Source: Tritrichomonas musculus (Eukaryota; Parabasalia; Tritrichomonadida; Tritrichomonadidae). Taken from it: a DNA stretch of 64,000 bases. Numbering within the stretch: position 1 is the first letter of the stretch; the number at the start of each line of letters is the position of its first letter. This document shows positions 10,846 through 20,940 of this stretch, piece after piece. The position numbers were made by a program, and so were the translations under genes. Under the pieces are notes generated by a model that was not told where the DNA came from, ran no database searches, and saw only the letters and a program-made list of their open reading frames with translations. The stretch spans positions 3,658,001-3,722,000 of the forward strand of contig JAPFFF010000011.1 in assembly GCA_039105265.1 (NCBI GenBank), given 5' to 3'.

Positions 10846-11104
10846 TTCATCACCTCTCATAAACACATTACACTTGATGATTTCGTCAAAGGGAAGTATG
10901 GTAACTTGCAAGATTTAATTTTGATATTAAATATAAAGTGGTAGCCAATTTTTTAGACTTTGAATAAATTAATTCAATGATGATTGTGAGACTGTGGCAA
11001 AAATGGTTGTGGATGATTCAAATGAATGAAGCAAGACAAGCAAAGGAATCTAATTCTTAACAATAAAGTAAAGAGAAACTTTTTTTATAAAAAAAGCAAA
11101 AAAA

Positions 11105-11177
11105 TAGCTCCGGTAGGAATCGAACCCACATCGTAACGTTTAGAAAACGCTTGCCTTATCCTTTAGACCACGAAGCC
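11105..11177 (-). tRNA. tRNA-Arg(UCU), copy 3
   Basis: Identical 73-nt body and similar flanks to copies 1 and 2, but no E2 gene follows it. It sits between the kinase relic and the Sel1 relic, so the duplicated tRNA segment may have landed inside an older Sel1-kinase gene. Confidence 0.95.
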
Positions 11178-11349
11178 TTCTTGAAATACAATATTAAAAC
11201 ATTAAATTTATTCCTTTTAATGCATAAAATCAAATGATTTTAAAAACAAAATTCGATATTTTTCTCCAAAAAAAATAATTTTATATATATTTTAATTCTA
11301 TTTTATAAACAAATTTCTTTAATATCAAATGAAATCAGAAACTTAAGCA

Positions 11350-11695
11350 ACACAATTTTGGATACTCGAAGATAACGAATACTTTTTCAATGAAGGCAAA
11401 TATGTCACACGATATTGAAAAAGAAATTCATTATTTTACACTTGCTGCAAATAAAAATGAACTGCAAGCACTATTTTATCTCGGTTCCATTCGTTATGAA
11501 AGCCAATATAACACATTCAATACCAATAAAGCAATTAATCTTTTTACACACACTAAAAATCAAACTAATACAATTTTCACAATTCTTTCGGTAGGCCATT
11601 TCCATAAGAAGTTTAATGAACAATTAAATCTCGATATTGCTTATTATGAAGGTGAATTTAACACATGAGACATCAGTAAAGCGATTCATTAGATG
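11350..11695 (+). pseudogene. Sel1-repeat relic
   Basis: The reading DIEKEIHYFTLAANKNELQA then LFYLGSIRYE is a Sel1-type (TPR-like) repeat, and the frame continues as AYYEGEFNT, stop, DISKAIH. The previous repeat (FFNEGKYVTR) is in another frame. Such repeats follow kinase domains in trichomonad proteins, so with the kinase relic upstream this may be one decayed gene split by the third tRNA-Arg segment. At least two breaks are visible. Confidence 0.65.
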
Positions 11696-11716
11696 ATGTC
11701 AATATTTAAAATCTAT

Positions 11717-12229
11717 TTAATATTCTTGCGACTTTTTGTGCCCCAATTTTGCAGCACACTTGTAATACTCAATTGATTGAGCAGTGTCTGCTTTCTCCAG
11801 AATGCGTGCGAGATGGTACATTGAGTTTGGGTCTTCTTTTTCAGCTCCTTCAATGAAGATTGTCTTCGCTTTTTCAATGTCTGGTTCAACGAAAATTCCA
11901 TTTAAAATGTAAAGCGCATAGTTGTTGACTGATGCGCTCGTCTTCTTCATCTTGTAGGCTTTCTCAAACCACTCAAAAGCCTTTGCTGAATTCTTCTTGT
12001 TTTGATCTTCTTCCTTTGAAAGCTCGAGGAAGTAAAGGCCAATGTCTGTCGCAGCCAACCTGTAGTAGTCTTCAATGCCGCTTTCCAGCATCATGCGGAC
12101 TCCTTCTTGACTCTTTCTCTTTGTTCCGATTCCTCGTGCAATGAAGTGACCCAAAATGCACTGCGAAAACTTGTCGCCTCTCTTCTCTGGCAGTCTGCAG
12201 TGCAGAATCGTCTTCTTTGAAATGCTCAT
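11717..12229 (-). CDS. Sel1/TPR-repeat protein, possibly 5'-truncated (170 aa)
   Basis: The first in-frame ATG is at 12229; the frame stays open about 70 bp further upstream without another ATG, so the N-terminus may be lost. It reads CILGHFIARGIG, FEWFEKAYKMKKTSASVNNY, AKTIFIEGAEKEDPNSMYHL and IEYYKCAAKLGHKKSQ, i.e. about four Sel1-like helix pairs that serve as protein-binding scaffolds. Codon use is clearly more GC-rich than in nearby Sel1 relics, so it has a different history and may be expressed. Alternatives are a genuine small adaptor or the 3' remnant of a larger protein. Confidence 0.6.
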   Translation of the reverse strand: MSISKKTILHCRLPEKRGDKFSQCILGHFIARGIGTKRKSQEGVRMMLESGIEDYYRLAATDIGLYFLELSKEEDQNKKNSAKAFEWFEKAYKMKKTSASVNNYALYILNGIFVEPDIEKAKTIFIEGAEKEDPNSMYHLARILEKADTAQSIEYYKCAAKLGHKKSQEY

Positions 12230-12343
12230 GAAGAAGACGGGCAAATAAGAAGCATGAAAGATTGAAGGAATGTTTATTTCTACAAGAGAATTAAAATTTT
12301 TTTAATAGATGAGCATCATCTAAAAGATGAATCGTTTATAAAT

Positions 12344-12487
12344 GGAGTTGTAGATGAAATGATTATATCCTTGATTAAAGGAGTTGTAGATGAAATGATT
12401 ATATCCTTGATTAAAGGAGTTGTAGATGAAATGATTATATCCTTGATTAAAGGAGTTGTAGATGAAATGATTATATCCTTGATTAAA
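12344..12487 (+). repeat. 36-bp minisatellite, four exact copies
   Basis: A 36-bp unit beginning GGAGTTGTAGATGAAATGAT is repeated four times head to tail without change. The period is a multiple of three, and one plus-strand frame is open across all copies, reading GVVDEMIISLIK per unit and ending at a TAA near 12500; that frame has no upstream ATG. It may be a fragment of a repeat-bearing gene. Confidence 0.85.
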
Positions 12488-12786
12488 GGAATAGACTAAA
12501 AAACGTTGAAATCACATAATGCTCTGATTGGATCAAATGTAATTGTCTTTAACTTGGATCATTTTTTCAAATTATTTTTACTGATGAAGGAACAATAATT
12601 TCATCCAATGTTTGCGAATTTTCTAAGCAATATTTATCTATTATTTTAAAAGAAAGAAGGAATACCATATATAATTTGTTTATCAGCTGTCTCAGTTGAT
12701 ATCGAAACTATATATTTAAAAATAAAAATTCTTATAAAAATTGACACTAAAAAACATTTTTATAAAAAATGAATAAATAATAAAGA

Positions 12787-14316
12787 TCAAATTCTCACAA
12801 TTTGCTGGCCAATTGGAAGCTCGTCTAACTTCTCCAAAATCCTCACGTAAGACTGATATTTTTCTGGATTTTCTTTGATTTCTCTAGATTTAAACGGCCA
12901 AATTCTCACGTATTTAGATTCACAAATTGCTGACTTTTTCAATTGATAAGCTTTTTCAAAAAGTTCCTGATGAGAATTCAATTCTTCCTCCCAAAGAGTC
13001 AAGCTCCACGACCACTTCCTCGCCTTCACCAGGTCCTGGAAGCTGCGATAAGGAGCAGCAATTCTTATTGCGTCTCTGATCATTTCCACTTTCATTCTTC
13101 TCTCACAATTTCTCAAAAAGTCGAGTGAAGGTCGATAATTGACCTCAATCAAAAACGGTTTCAAATCATTTTCCCTCAAAAGAATGTCAAAACCGAAAAT
13201 TTGAAAGCATTTTGAATAGAAATATTTACTTTTTCTATACTTTACATCATCGCTCTCAAATCGATAGTAATTTGGGAGAAACTGATCGACGCCCTTCAGC
13301 AAGTAACGATGTGATGAGAAGAGAGTCAAGACGATCAAATTGTCGATTTCGCTCCAAATCTTCTGCTGCTGCTCCTCGGTGAAATTTTCGTCGAAAACGT
13401 CAGAAATTAGACGCGATATTTGGTCGGGTTCTTTATAAAAGAACGACCGTTTATTCATTGTGACGTTTGTGATTCTGGCAAAGATCGAGTTGCAGTTGGA
13501 CTTCATCGAGCAGAAGCGCGCGAGACCGTCACGATAGACAAATATTTCAAACGGCTCAACAGACGATACAAGGACGTAAATTCTGAGGTCAAATTTTGTG
13601 TTCTCAATGAGATGCGACCTGATGTATTTCTGAGCAACCGCTGTGAATTGAGGCTGATTGTCGGTTGATCTGGATTTCCCACAAAATGAATTATGGAAGG
13701 AGTTAAGGTCAAATAATTCACCTGTTTGAATGATTTTTATTCCGTTGCCGAGCGAGCCGTTGCTTGGCTTGACGAAAAACTCAACTTCAGTTTCAATGTC
13801 ACATTTGGCCTTGCTATCGTCTTTGGCACTCCAACTGTTGCTTCGACCGTTTAGTGGATAGTTTTTTGAATCGTTATTTGGTCGAATATTATCTAATGAG
13901 TGAGTGGATTCAATTTCTGATGGTTCGTCACTTTTTTCGGTTTCTTCTGGTTGTGAAGTGGATTTTGAAAGTGCTTTCTTCTCTGCTTCTCGCTTGATTC
14001 TGATGAGTTCCTTCTCAAAAAGTTCGAATTCATCAGGTAAAATGAATGTTTCAGGTATAAAGTCATAAAATGAAGGAAAAAGTGACTGACTCTCTTTTAG
14101 AATTATGGATAGTGGTGTCTTAAGACACAAAATATTGGAATATGGAATACGATTAATTATTTGCCAAGGTCGGATTTTATTATATTTAATTATTGGTGAA
14201 AGCAAATCCCGCCAAAGAAGCAAACTAGTGACATCTTTCGTTGTTAATGTAATACCTGCATCGAACATTGCTTCTTTAACAGTTGAAAATTGAATCATGT
14301 CACTGTTACATTCCAT
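12787..14316 (-). CDS. Tubulin-tyrosine-ligase-like protein (TTLL, 509 aa)
   Basis: Start ATG at 14316 with TCATAA, a good initiator match, a few bases upstream. TTL-domain hallmarks are the ATP-grasp segment FVKPSNGSLGNGI (residues 181-193), AQKYI (228-232), KFDLRIYVL (241-249), and the C-terminal FGFDILLRENDLKPFLIEVN whose E and N belong to the metal/ATP site. TTLL enzymes add glutamate, glycine or tyrosine to tubulin tails and modify axonemal and cytoskeletal microtubules. DLRIYVL with a following YRDGLARF resembles polyglutamylase or glycylase members more than TTL itself; chain specificity cannot be read here. A charged Ser/Glu linker (about 112-175) separates the N-terminal part from the catalytic core. 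Confidence 0.88.
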   Translation of the reverse strand: MECNSDMIQFSTVKEAMFDAGITLTTKDVTSLLLWRDLLSPIIKYNKIRPWQIINRIPYSNILCLKTPLSIILKESQSLFPSFYDFIPETFILPDEFELFEKELIRIKREAEKKALSKSTSQPEETEKSDEPSEIESTHSLDNIRPNNDSKNYPLNGRSNSWSAKDDSKAKCDIETEVEFFVKPSNGSLGNGIKIIQTGELFDLNSFHNSFCGKSRSTDNQPQFTAVAQKYIRSHLIENTKFDLRIYVLVSSVEPFEIFVYRDGLARFCSMKSNCNSIFARITNVTMNKRSFFYKEPDQISRLISDVFDENFTEEQQQKIWSEIDNLIVLTLFSSHRYLLKGVDQFLPNYYRFESDDVKYRKSKYFYSKCFQIFGFDILLRENDLKPFLIEVNYRPSLDFLRNCERRMKVEMIRDAIRIAAPYRSFQDLVKARKWSWSLTLWEEELNSHQELFEKAYQLKKSAICESKYVRIWPFKSREIKENPEKYQSYVRILEKLDELPIGQQIVRI

Positions 14317-14595
14317 TTTATGATTTTTATATCACATTTCATATTTAACGTACATATATCTTAAAAAAGAACTTTTTCTTTGATTTTTATTATATTTTAA
14401 ATAACTCAAAATATTTTGAGGTTTTTAAATCTAAATCAAATTGATGTAAGATAGAAATTTAAACTTTCATAGAAAAACTATTTTATTCAAAATTTTCAAA
14501 TTCAATTCAATTTATTTCAATGATATATTTCAAAAATTGAAACTTTTTTGAAAGATTATTTCTGTGTGTTATCAAAAGTAACTCTAATTTGACTA

Positions 14596-16005
14596 ATGCA
14601 AACTCAGAGTTCTCATTTTTCTATTTCTCCAGATAGTTTGAAAAACATACCTTTTCAAATGTACGATAAAGATTTTACTTTTATTGTAAATGGGAAACGA
14701 TATAAAACAAATCGGATTATTGCAGATGCTTTATCACCTTTGCTTCAACAACTTCATTATACGGATAAATCTATTGACGAATTTGTCATTAATACAAAAC
14801 CTTGTAATAAACAAATGTTCAATGATATATCTGATAAAGACTATTTTGAAGATTTTTTAAAACTTGGGACATTTCAAAACATTGAAGTTGATTCGATACG
14901 CCAACATCTTTTTTCCGAATATTTTTATATGCTCAAAAATACTAATGAATTCTTTCGAATTCAACCAAATTATTTGCAGGGATTAACAGAAGGAAATGCC
15001 ATAGAACGACTTATTTTACTTACTAATGTTATATCAAAATTCGGAGAAAGTTTCTTTCAAAAAACTAATCCTATTAATGAAATCATCAGCTTTGTTTCAA
15101 GTCGTTTTGAAAGCATTAATAAAGAAAAAATTAAGCAATTAGATATCAATATAATTGAACAAATCATTAGTAATAAATCATTAAAACTCATCGACGAAGA
15201 TTCATTACTTCAATTCATATTAAATTTATACGAAGAAGATCACTCATACTCAAGACTTTTTGAATATGTTCTTTTTTTTAATGTCTCGAATAAAATGCTT
15301 GAAAAATTCATCAATTGTTTTGACATTGATGATATAAATTCGATTATTTGGAAATCGATTTGCTATCGTCTTCGTTTGTCAAAAGTTGAATACTTCAGAA
15401 ACAGCAAACGATACAACGATACTGAAAACAACCAGCTTTTCCTCATAAAAGAATTTTCTTGTCGTAAAAGTCATGAATTTGAAGGGATCATGAAATATTT
15501 GACAGACAAAACAGGTGGAAACATTCATGATAATGGAACCATTGAAATCACCACGAATTCCATTCGAAATAACGATGAACATCCGAAAAATCTTGTTGAT
15601 TATCAAAATTATAATCATTACCATAATGATAACAAAGGAGATGCAATCGTTTGCTTTGATTTTAAGGACAAACAGATCCAATTAACGTCATATTCTATAA
15701 AATCAAACAGAAACAATCATCCAGATAGCTTCAATTTGAGAAATTGGGCAATCGACGTTTCTGACGATGGAAAAAATTGGATTGACATCGATAATCACAT
15801 AAACGATCCATCGTTGGACGGCCAACTTATTACATTCAATTTTGTTATCAAAAAACAAGAAATTAAATTTCATCGTTTTGTGAGACTTCGCCAAACTGGC
15901 GACAGTTGGAGTCCATCGAAAAATCCGAATTATTTTTGGTTTTACTTTATCGAGTTTTTCGGGAAAATTAAAATACCAGCGAAAAAGTCATTGAAGGATA
16001 AATGA
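14596..16005 (+). CDS. BTB-like and F5/8-type C (discoidin) domain protein (469 aa)
   Basis: The N-terminus DFTFIVNGKRYKTNRIIADA is the BTB/POZ-like start common in trichomonad multigene families (substrate-adaptor fold; FTFIVNG followed by LSP). A helical BACK-like stretch follows (about 95-260). Residues about 300-455 form an F5/8 type C jelly roll: a GGNIHDNGTIEI start, YSIKSNRNNHPDSFNLRNWA, DVSDDGKNWIDID and the end FHRFVRLRQTGDSW. There is no signal peptide or membrane segment, so it is probably cytosolic and the discoidin domain binds glycans or proteins inside the cell. This architecture is recurrent in Trichomonas and Tritrichomonas; partner unknown. It is convergent with the coiled-coil gene at 16187. 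Confidence 0.8.
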   Translation: MQTQSSHFSISPDSLKNIPFQMYDKDFTFIVNGKRYKTNRIIADALSPLLQQLHYTDKSIDEFVINTKPCNKQMFNDISDKDYFEDFLKLGTFQNIEVDSIRQHLFSEYFYMLKNTNEFFRIQPNYLQGLTEGNAIERLILLTNVISKFGESFFQKTNPINEIISFVSSRFESINKEKIKQLDINIIEQIISNKSLKLIDEDSLLQFILNLYEEDHSYSRLFEYVLFFNVSNKMLEKFINCFDIDDINSIIWKSICYRLRLSKVEYFRNSKRYNDTENNQLFLIKEFSCRKSHEFEGIMKYLTDKTGGNIHDNGTIEITTNSIRNNDEHPKNLVDYQNYNHYHNDNKGDAIVCFDFKDKQIQLTSYSIKSNRNNHPDSFNLRNWAIDVSDDGKNWIDIDNHINDPSLDGQLITFNFVIKKQEIKFHRFVRLRQTGDSWSPSKNPNYFWFYFIEFFGKIKIPAKKSLKDK

Positions 16006-16186
16006 AACAGTTATAATCTATGTTTTTAAATACCATATAAATATCTCTCAAAAATATATTTCTTTTTTTTTTATAGAATATTTCAAACTAAAAATACTAA
16101 AAATGATTTAAAAATTGATTATCTCTTTCTATTTGCTAAAAAAAAATTACGAAAAATTGAAATGTATAAACATTTAATATAATATA

Positions 16187-17419
16187 TTAATAAAAGTATA
16201 GCATTGTGCATTTAAGAAGTTCTTCATCACTTAGTCTTTTCCAGTATTGATACTTACCTGTCCTTCCATATGCTACAAAATCAACTCTCGCAATTTCTCT
16301 CTTTAAAGTAATGTTCTCTATCTTCAAACGATTTAACACTTCTTCACGTTGTTTAATATCCATTTCTGACAGAGATTCTATCGTAATCATTAGTGAATTC
16401 TTTCTCTCTTTCCTTTTCTTGATTTTTTCTTGAGTTTTGATTGTTTCTGCCAACTCTGCATCAGTTAAAAATGATTGATTGGAAGCAATTTCAATTTTCT
16501 TCCGTAAAAATTGCGATTTCTTCTTCTCTTTTCTAATTTTTTGGTTCAAAATATCAACTTGTCTTTTATGCTTATTTGTTAGTTGATGTATTTTGGCTCT
16601 AACTTGAAGAACTTTTGAATCATCAAATGTAATTGATGAATAATTTCCGGTTACATTTTGAGTTTCATCGACAGATAATCCTGATAAAGTATCATGATTA
16701 GCATTCCTATATATAAATGAGGAATTAAAATTTGATGATGATAAATCGGAATCTTCTTTATATTTTTGAATTAATTGCCTAATTTGTTTAATTCTAAGTT
16801 TATTGTCTTTAAGTTCCTCTTCATAAAGATGCAAATCAAAACTTTTTGAATCATTAAAAATTGAATCATCACTTTTAATTCTAGTGCTTACATAATCTGA
16901 TGTTTCAAAGTCATCATAAAAATTGCTTTTATTCGAATGAATATAACTGATTCTTTTTTTTCTTTTATTCGAATGAATAATATTTTCAAGAGAATCTATA
17001 AATTGTTCAATTTGTTCAGAATCATCATCTTTTGTTTGATAACTTTCATAACTATTAGTAGCACTTTTATTATACAAAACTTTTTTTAGATCTTGTATTT
17101 CTTCATCGAATTTTTGTTTCATTTGGGCAACTCTTTGCGAATGCAAAATCGATTCATTGGTAAGTCTCATTTCAGCTTTGTTTGATTCAACAAATATTTG
17201 ATTCTGTAAATATGTTAATTCATCTGAATATCCATTTGAGGTGATGGAACCTTTTCTAAAATTACTATTTCTACAATTTTTAATAGTTTGAAGCCTTTCC
17301 TTCAATCGCTTGATCTCATCATCTCTGAGAAGGATTTCTTGTTTTAATCTAAAATTAATTCGATCGTACAAACGAAACTCTTTTCTGGTCGAAAAATTGT
17401 CTTCATCTAGCGTTTCCAT
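16187..17419 (-). CDS. Coiled-coil protein of unknown function (410 aa)
   Basis: ATG at 17419, TAA at 16187. Long charged helices are visible at about 15-50 (FRLKQEILLRDDEIKRLKER), 80-110, and 265-385 (KIHQLTNKHKRQVDILNQKI, REEVLNRLKIENITLKREI). The middle part (about 110-250) is Ser/Asp-rich and low complexity. There is no signal peptide or membrane segment. I do not recognise a family. The gene is divergent from the DZIP1-like gene 198 bp away, so co-regulation is possible. Confidence 0.75.
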   Translation of the reverse strand: METLDEDNFSTRKEFRLYDRINFRLKQEILLRDDEIKRLKERLQTIKNCRNSNFRKGSITSNGYSDELTYLQNQIFVESNKAEMRLTNESILHSQRVAQMKQKFDEEIQDLKKVLYNKSATNSYESYQTKDDDSEQIEQFIDSLENIIHSNKRKKRISYIHSNKSNFYDDFETSDYVSTRIKSDDSIFNDSKSFDLHLYEEELKDNKLRIKQIRQLIQKYKEDSDLSSSNFNSSFIYRNANHDTLSGLSVDETQNVTGNYSSITFDDSKVLQVRAKIHQLTNKHKRQVDILNQKIRKEKKKSQFLRKKIEIASNQSFLTDAELAETIKTQEKIKKRKERKNSLMITIESLSEMDIKQREEVLNRLKIENITLKREIARVDFVAYGRTGKYQYWKRLSDEELLKCTMLYFY

Positions 17420-17617
17420 TTAAAAGTAATTAAAATTCCAACAATTATAATCTTTGCTATAGATTTTGATATTTCGTACGTTAGTCTGAAATGATATTTG
17501 AATTTTTTCAATAATAATCTGGTTTGATAATCAGAATTTATAAATAACGATCACTTCTTTGAGAATTATGAATAAAATTTTTTATTTAAACGTTCATTCA
17601 GAGGAAACGAGAATTTG

Positions 17618-20600
17618 ATGATTCCACAATTTTACCAAGGAGCAACTCCCCAAACAAGTACGAACCCAATGAATTATAATAACTTTTTATTACAGCCAAA
17701 TAATCAACCACAAAAATGGAATTCATCAACTTATATCGATTGGAATTTTATTAACGACTTAAATCCCGAAGTAATTAAAAAAACGAAAGATATCGAAGCC
17801 CTTCAATCAATTATAAATTTTATTACCCAAGTTGATATTGTACCAAATGATAAAACCACTTTCAGCCATCCATTAGCACCTCGTCTTTTTCAATTACTCC
17901 AAGTTTTAATCGAATATCTTATTTTCTGTCAAAAAAATTTAGCGGAGCAATTGGAAGAAAAATCCAAAGAGAATGATAAAAATAAGAAAAAATACAAGTC
18001 TTTAGTAAGTGAAAATTCAAAACTTGAAGCATCATACAAAAAAATGTCTGATGGCTATAAACAAGCATGCGCACTTATTGATCAACTTAGGTTACCGAAA
18101 GAAACATGCCCAATTTGCTCAAAAAGTTTTATGAAAGGAGATTTTTTAGACAGGCATATTGAAGCAAAACACAATGAATACGCTAATCATTGGAAAGCTA
18201 TCAGAACGCAACAACCAGAAGAAAATCATAACGATGATATTAAAGAATTAATTAATCAAATTAAAGAATTAAAGCAAGAAACAATCGACAGTAGGAAGAA
18301 GCATGAAATGAATCAAAAGAAAATTCGCCAAAGAGAAATTGAGAAAGAAGATCCTTTAGAATCAACACTTGAAGATTTAAATGGCCAATTACAAAGTGCT
18401 TGCGATACCCTTAATTCATCTGTTGAATTATATCGAAAAAGTAGAAAAAATAGAAAAAATCCAGTAAACCGTTTAAATCCTAATAATCCTTTCGCACATA
18501 CAAATGGTCAGCAAAATTACCAGCAACCTTCTTATCAGCAACAGCAATTTATGTTTCAATCGCAACCTCCGCAGCAATTTATGGTCAGTAACAATTTTGG
18601 TAGCAATTCTGTAAATATCATGCCAAACGAAATAGCTCCAAACAACAACGCGTTTCAACAACAGCAAATTCAAATGCAATTACAACAACAACAACAATTA
18701 CAACTACAACAACAGCAGCAATTACAACAACAGCAAGAATTGCAAAAACAACAGCAATTACAACAGCAACAGCAACTACAGCAACAACAAGAATTGCAAA
18801 AACAACAACAATTACAACAACAGATAGAATTGCAAAAACAGATAGAATTACAAAAACAGCAAGAATTGCAAAAGCAACAGCAATTGCAACAACAGCAACG
18901 ATTACAACAACAACAGCTATTACAGCAGCAGCAATTACAGCAAAAACAACAACAACAACAATTTAATATACAAAATACAGTCGAAGTTGAAAGGCCACCT
19001 CAACAAGTAGCACAGAAAAATCCAGGAAAAAGCATGAATACAACTTTTCAGCAAGCCCGAAACTTTTTGAATCCAGCATACAGAGAAGCCAAATACAAAT
19101 ACACCGATGAGCAAATGGAGAAGATGATTTCCACGGTTTCGAAGCGAATTCAGCAAGAGCTGACCAACGTCACATCGAAAGGCAATTACACACAAAGCGC
19201 AAATTTGGCCCAATCCAATTCAATTCCAATTCAAAGTTTGAAATCGCAGAACCAGAACAACGACATGAACACCAGCGACGAAATTGATCCTTCGTCAGAG
19301 AAGCAGACGAAATCGAAGACGCGCCATGTTCGTCGAAAGTCGAAGCAATCAGAAGCATCGAATCATCCATTCATTGTTAACTCATCAGTTGCTGAATACT
19401 CAAATCCAGCCGATCAGCCGCATGCAATTTCTGACGATAACTGCTCGTACAATGACAATTCAGACGACGACCCGTTCATGATGGAGAACTCATCGCAAAA
19501 ACAGGAGTCCGAACTGAAAAGCATGGAACTAAAAACGCCAAAACAGAGTCAGCAAAATAATGCCAACAAACAGTTGACTGTCCAAGTTTCAACTCCGGTT
19601 GAAACGAAGCCGAAAAGAGTCATTCACATTCCCGAAGAACCGCAAAAACAAGTTGAAATAGGTGTCAAATTTAGGACTCCAATTCAAACAAATCAAAAAC
19701 CGAACCAGGGCAACATTCGAAGCAATAATTCAAATGAAAACGACAATTCTCGCCAAAAACCTGAAGTTGAGTCTTCATCAAAAGGAAGAAGTGAACACAA
19801 GAAGGAAGTTGTGATCAATCGTGATCAAGATAAAAACACACGGACACCAATTTCGAACAATGCTGCACAGAAGCCAAGCGAAGAACATTCGACTCCTAAA
19901 TGCTATGAAATAACAAATCAAGAATTGAATGAATTACTCAAGGAATCAACAGAGCCAGAAGAAGAAATAAAAAGTCGACCAGAAATCACAGAGAAGCCAA
20001 AATCGGTTAAAAAGAAGAAAATAATAAAAACACCACGAAAGAATAAAGAAAACGATAACAACAACAACAATATTAACAATACGCCAGTTAGCACTTCAAA
20101 CACGACGAACAACAAGTCTAATTTATTTAACAACAGCGCGTTTGGCCAAAAACTTGAAGAAAACAAAAAATACGTTGATTGTGGAGGAGTGAAAATAACG
20201 AATTCAGAACTCGAAGAATTACTTTGTGAATCAAGCAATAAAAATGATGAAAATACGCAAGACTCGAAGATTCTTACGAAAACATCAGCTAATGATACAT
20301 TTTATCAAGGAATTGAAGACGACAACGATGAAGATAATAATAAGAAAAGCGGTTTTTCACCAGAAGAAATTGCAGATTTATTGAAAAACGAAAGTTTTAA
20401 CGATGCTGATAATATTAATTATGATGACATTTCTAATCTTAAAGAGTTGCCGAAGCCACAGAAATCACATAACAACGACAGCAAATTTGATCTTTCTTAT
20501 TTAAATGATATTCCAGGTCCAGACGAATTCGAGCAAATGAGGAAACAGAAACAAGAACAACAAGATAACCAATCTGCTCCAAAGAGCAAAAGACTTTTGT

Positions 20601-20647
20601 CTCTTGGTGCAATATTACCAGAAACTGCCAACCAAAATGGAACTTAA
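17618..20647 (+). CDS. DZIP1-like C2H2 zinc-finger protein with Q-rich tract (1009 aa)
   Basis: ATG at 17618. Residues 38-125 match the DZIP1/Iguana N-terminal region: YIDWNFINDLNPEVI, then a helix ending LFQLLQVLIEYLIFCQKNLA. A coiled coil follows (about 115-155), then one C2H2 finger with C164, C167, H180 and H185 (CPICSKSF, DRHIEAKH). Residues about 345-450 are a Q-rich tract with interspersed K, E and L, encoded by CAA/CAG repeats; the remainder is low-complexity N/S/K/E-rich sequence with two short DCGG/TNSELEELL- and TNQELNELL-like motifs. DZIP1 proteins in other eukaryotes act at the basal body/centriole appendages; a basal-body role in a flagellated trichomonad is inferred. Two decayed fragments of this gene lie near 31.7 and 34.6 kb. 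Confidence 0.82.
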   Translation: MIPQFYQGATPQTSTNPMNYNNFLLQPNNQPQKWNSSTYIDWNFINDLNPEVIKKTKDIEALQSIINFITQVDIVPNDKTTFSHPLAPRLFQLLQVLIEYLIFCQKNLAEQLEEKSKENDKNKKKYKSLVSENSKLEASYKKMSDGYKQACALIDQLRLPKETCPICSKSFMKGDFLDRHIEAKHNEYANHWKAIRTQQPEENHNDDIKELINQIKELKQETIDSRKKHEMNQKKIRQREIEKEDPLESTLEDLNGQLQSACDTLNSSVELYRKSRKNRKNPVNRLNPNNPFAHTNGQQNYQQPSYQQQQFMFQSQPPQQFMVSNNFGSNSVNIMPNEIAPNNNAFQQQQIQMQLQQQQQLQLQQQQQLQQQQELQKQQQLQQQQQLQQQQELQKQQQLQQQIELQKQIELQKQQELQKQQQLQQQQRLQQQQLLQQQQLQQKQQQQQFNIQNTVEVERPPQQVAQKNPGKSMNTTFQQARNFLNPAYREAKYKYTDEQMEKMISTVSKRIQQELTNVTSKGNYTQSANLAQSNSIPIQSLKSQNQNNDMNTSDEIDPSSEKQTKSKTRHVRRKSKQSEASNHPFIVNSSVAEYSNPADQPHAISDDNCSYNDNSDDDPFMMENSSQKQESELKSMELKTPKQSQQNNANKQLTVQVSTPVETKPKRVIHIPEEPQKQVEIGVKFRTPIQTNQKPNQGNIRSNNSNENDNSRQKPEVESSSKGRSEHKKEVVINRDQDKNTRTPISNNAAQKPSEEHSTPKCYEITNQELNELLKESTEPEEEIKSRPEITEKPKSVKKKKIIKTPRKNKENDNNNNNINNTPVSTSNTTNNKSNLFNNSAFGQKLEENKKYVDCGGVKITNSELEELLCESSNKNDENTQDSKILTKTSANDTFYQGIEDDNDEDNNKKSGFSPEEIADLLKNESFNDADNINYDDISNLKELPKPQKSHNNDSKFDLSYLNDIPGPDEFEQMRKQKQEQQDNQSAPKSKRLLSLGAILPETANQNGT
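18650..18965 (+). repeat. CAA/CAG trinucleotide-rich tract
   Basis: About 315 bp of mostly CAA and CAG codons within the DZIP1-like gene, broken by short ELQK-type units (GAATTGCAAAAA recurs at a 24- to 36-bp rhythm). Likely length-polymorphic. Confidence 0.8.
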
Positions 20648-20864
20648 ACAAATATTTTTTATTATTTTATAAAATGTAAGATTTGTATGAAAATTTATTT
20701 ATAATTTATTTTTATATATGAAATAAATGTTTATCACTGAGTCTACCAAAATTAAGATTAATAAAATTTTCATAAAAAGATATAAAATTCTAAAACAATT
20801 TATAAAAATTCTGAATTTAAACATAAATTACATTTTAAGAATATTTTAATTAAACAAGCAAAGA

Positions 20865-20940
20865 GGTTGTTTGGACCGAGCGGCCAAAGGCACTTGACTT
20901 AAAATCAGGTTTGACGTGGGTTCGACTCCCACAACAACCA
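20865..20940 (+). tRNA. tRNA-Leu(UAA), copy 1, atypical arms
   Basis: 76 nt: acceptor GGTTGTT pairs with AACAACC plus A73; anticodon stem CTTGA pairs with TCAGG around loop CTTAAAA, giving anticodon TAA; T stem GTGGG pairs with CCCAC around TTCGACT. A T-run follows. The D arm GACCGAGCGGCCAAAGGC equals the usual Leu GCC/GGC stem with one extra A after the G, and the variable region is only six bases (TTTGAC), whereas Leu tRNAs normally have a long arm. The second copy at 34037 shares both oddities. Confidence 0.85.

Noticed and set aside
20865-20940. Suppressor tRNA (stop-decoding) reading of the TAA-containing loop
   Set aside because: The anticodon itself is UAA, which reads the Leu codon UUA, not a stop codon. 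In-frame stops in nearby genes are therefore not explained by it.
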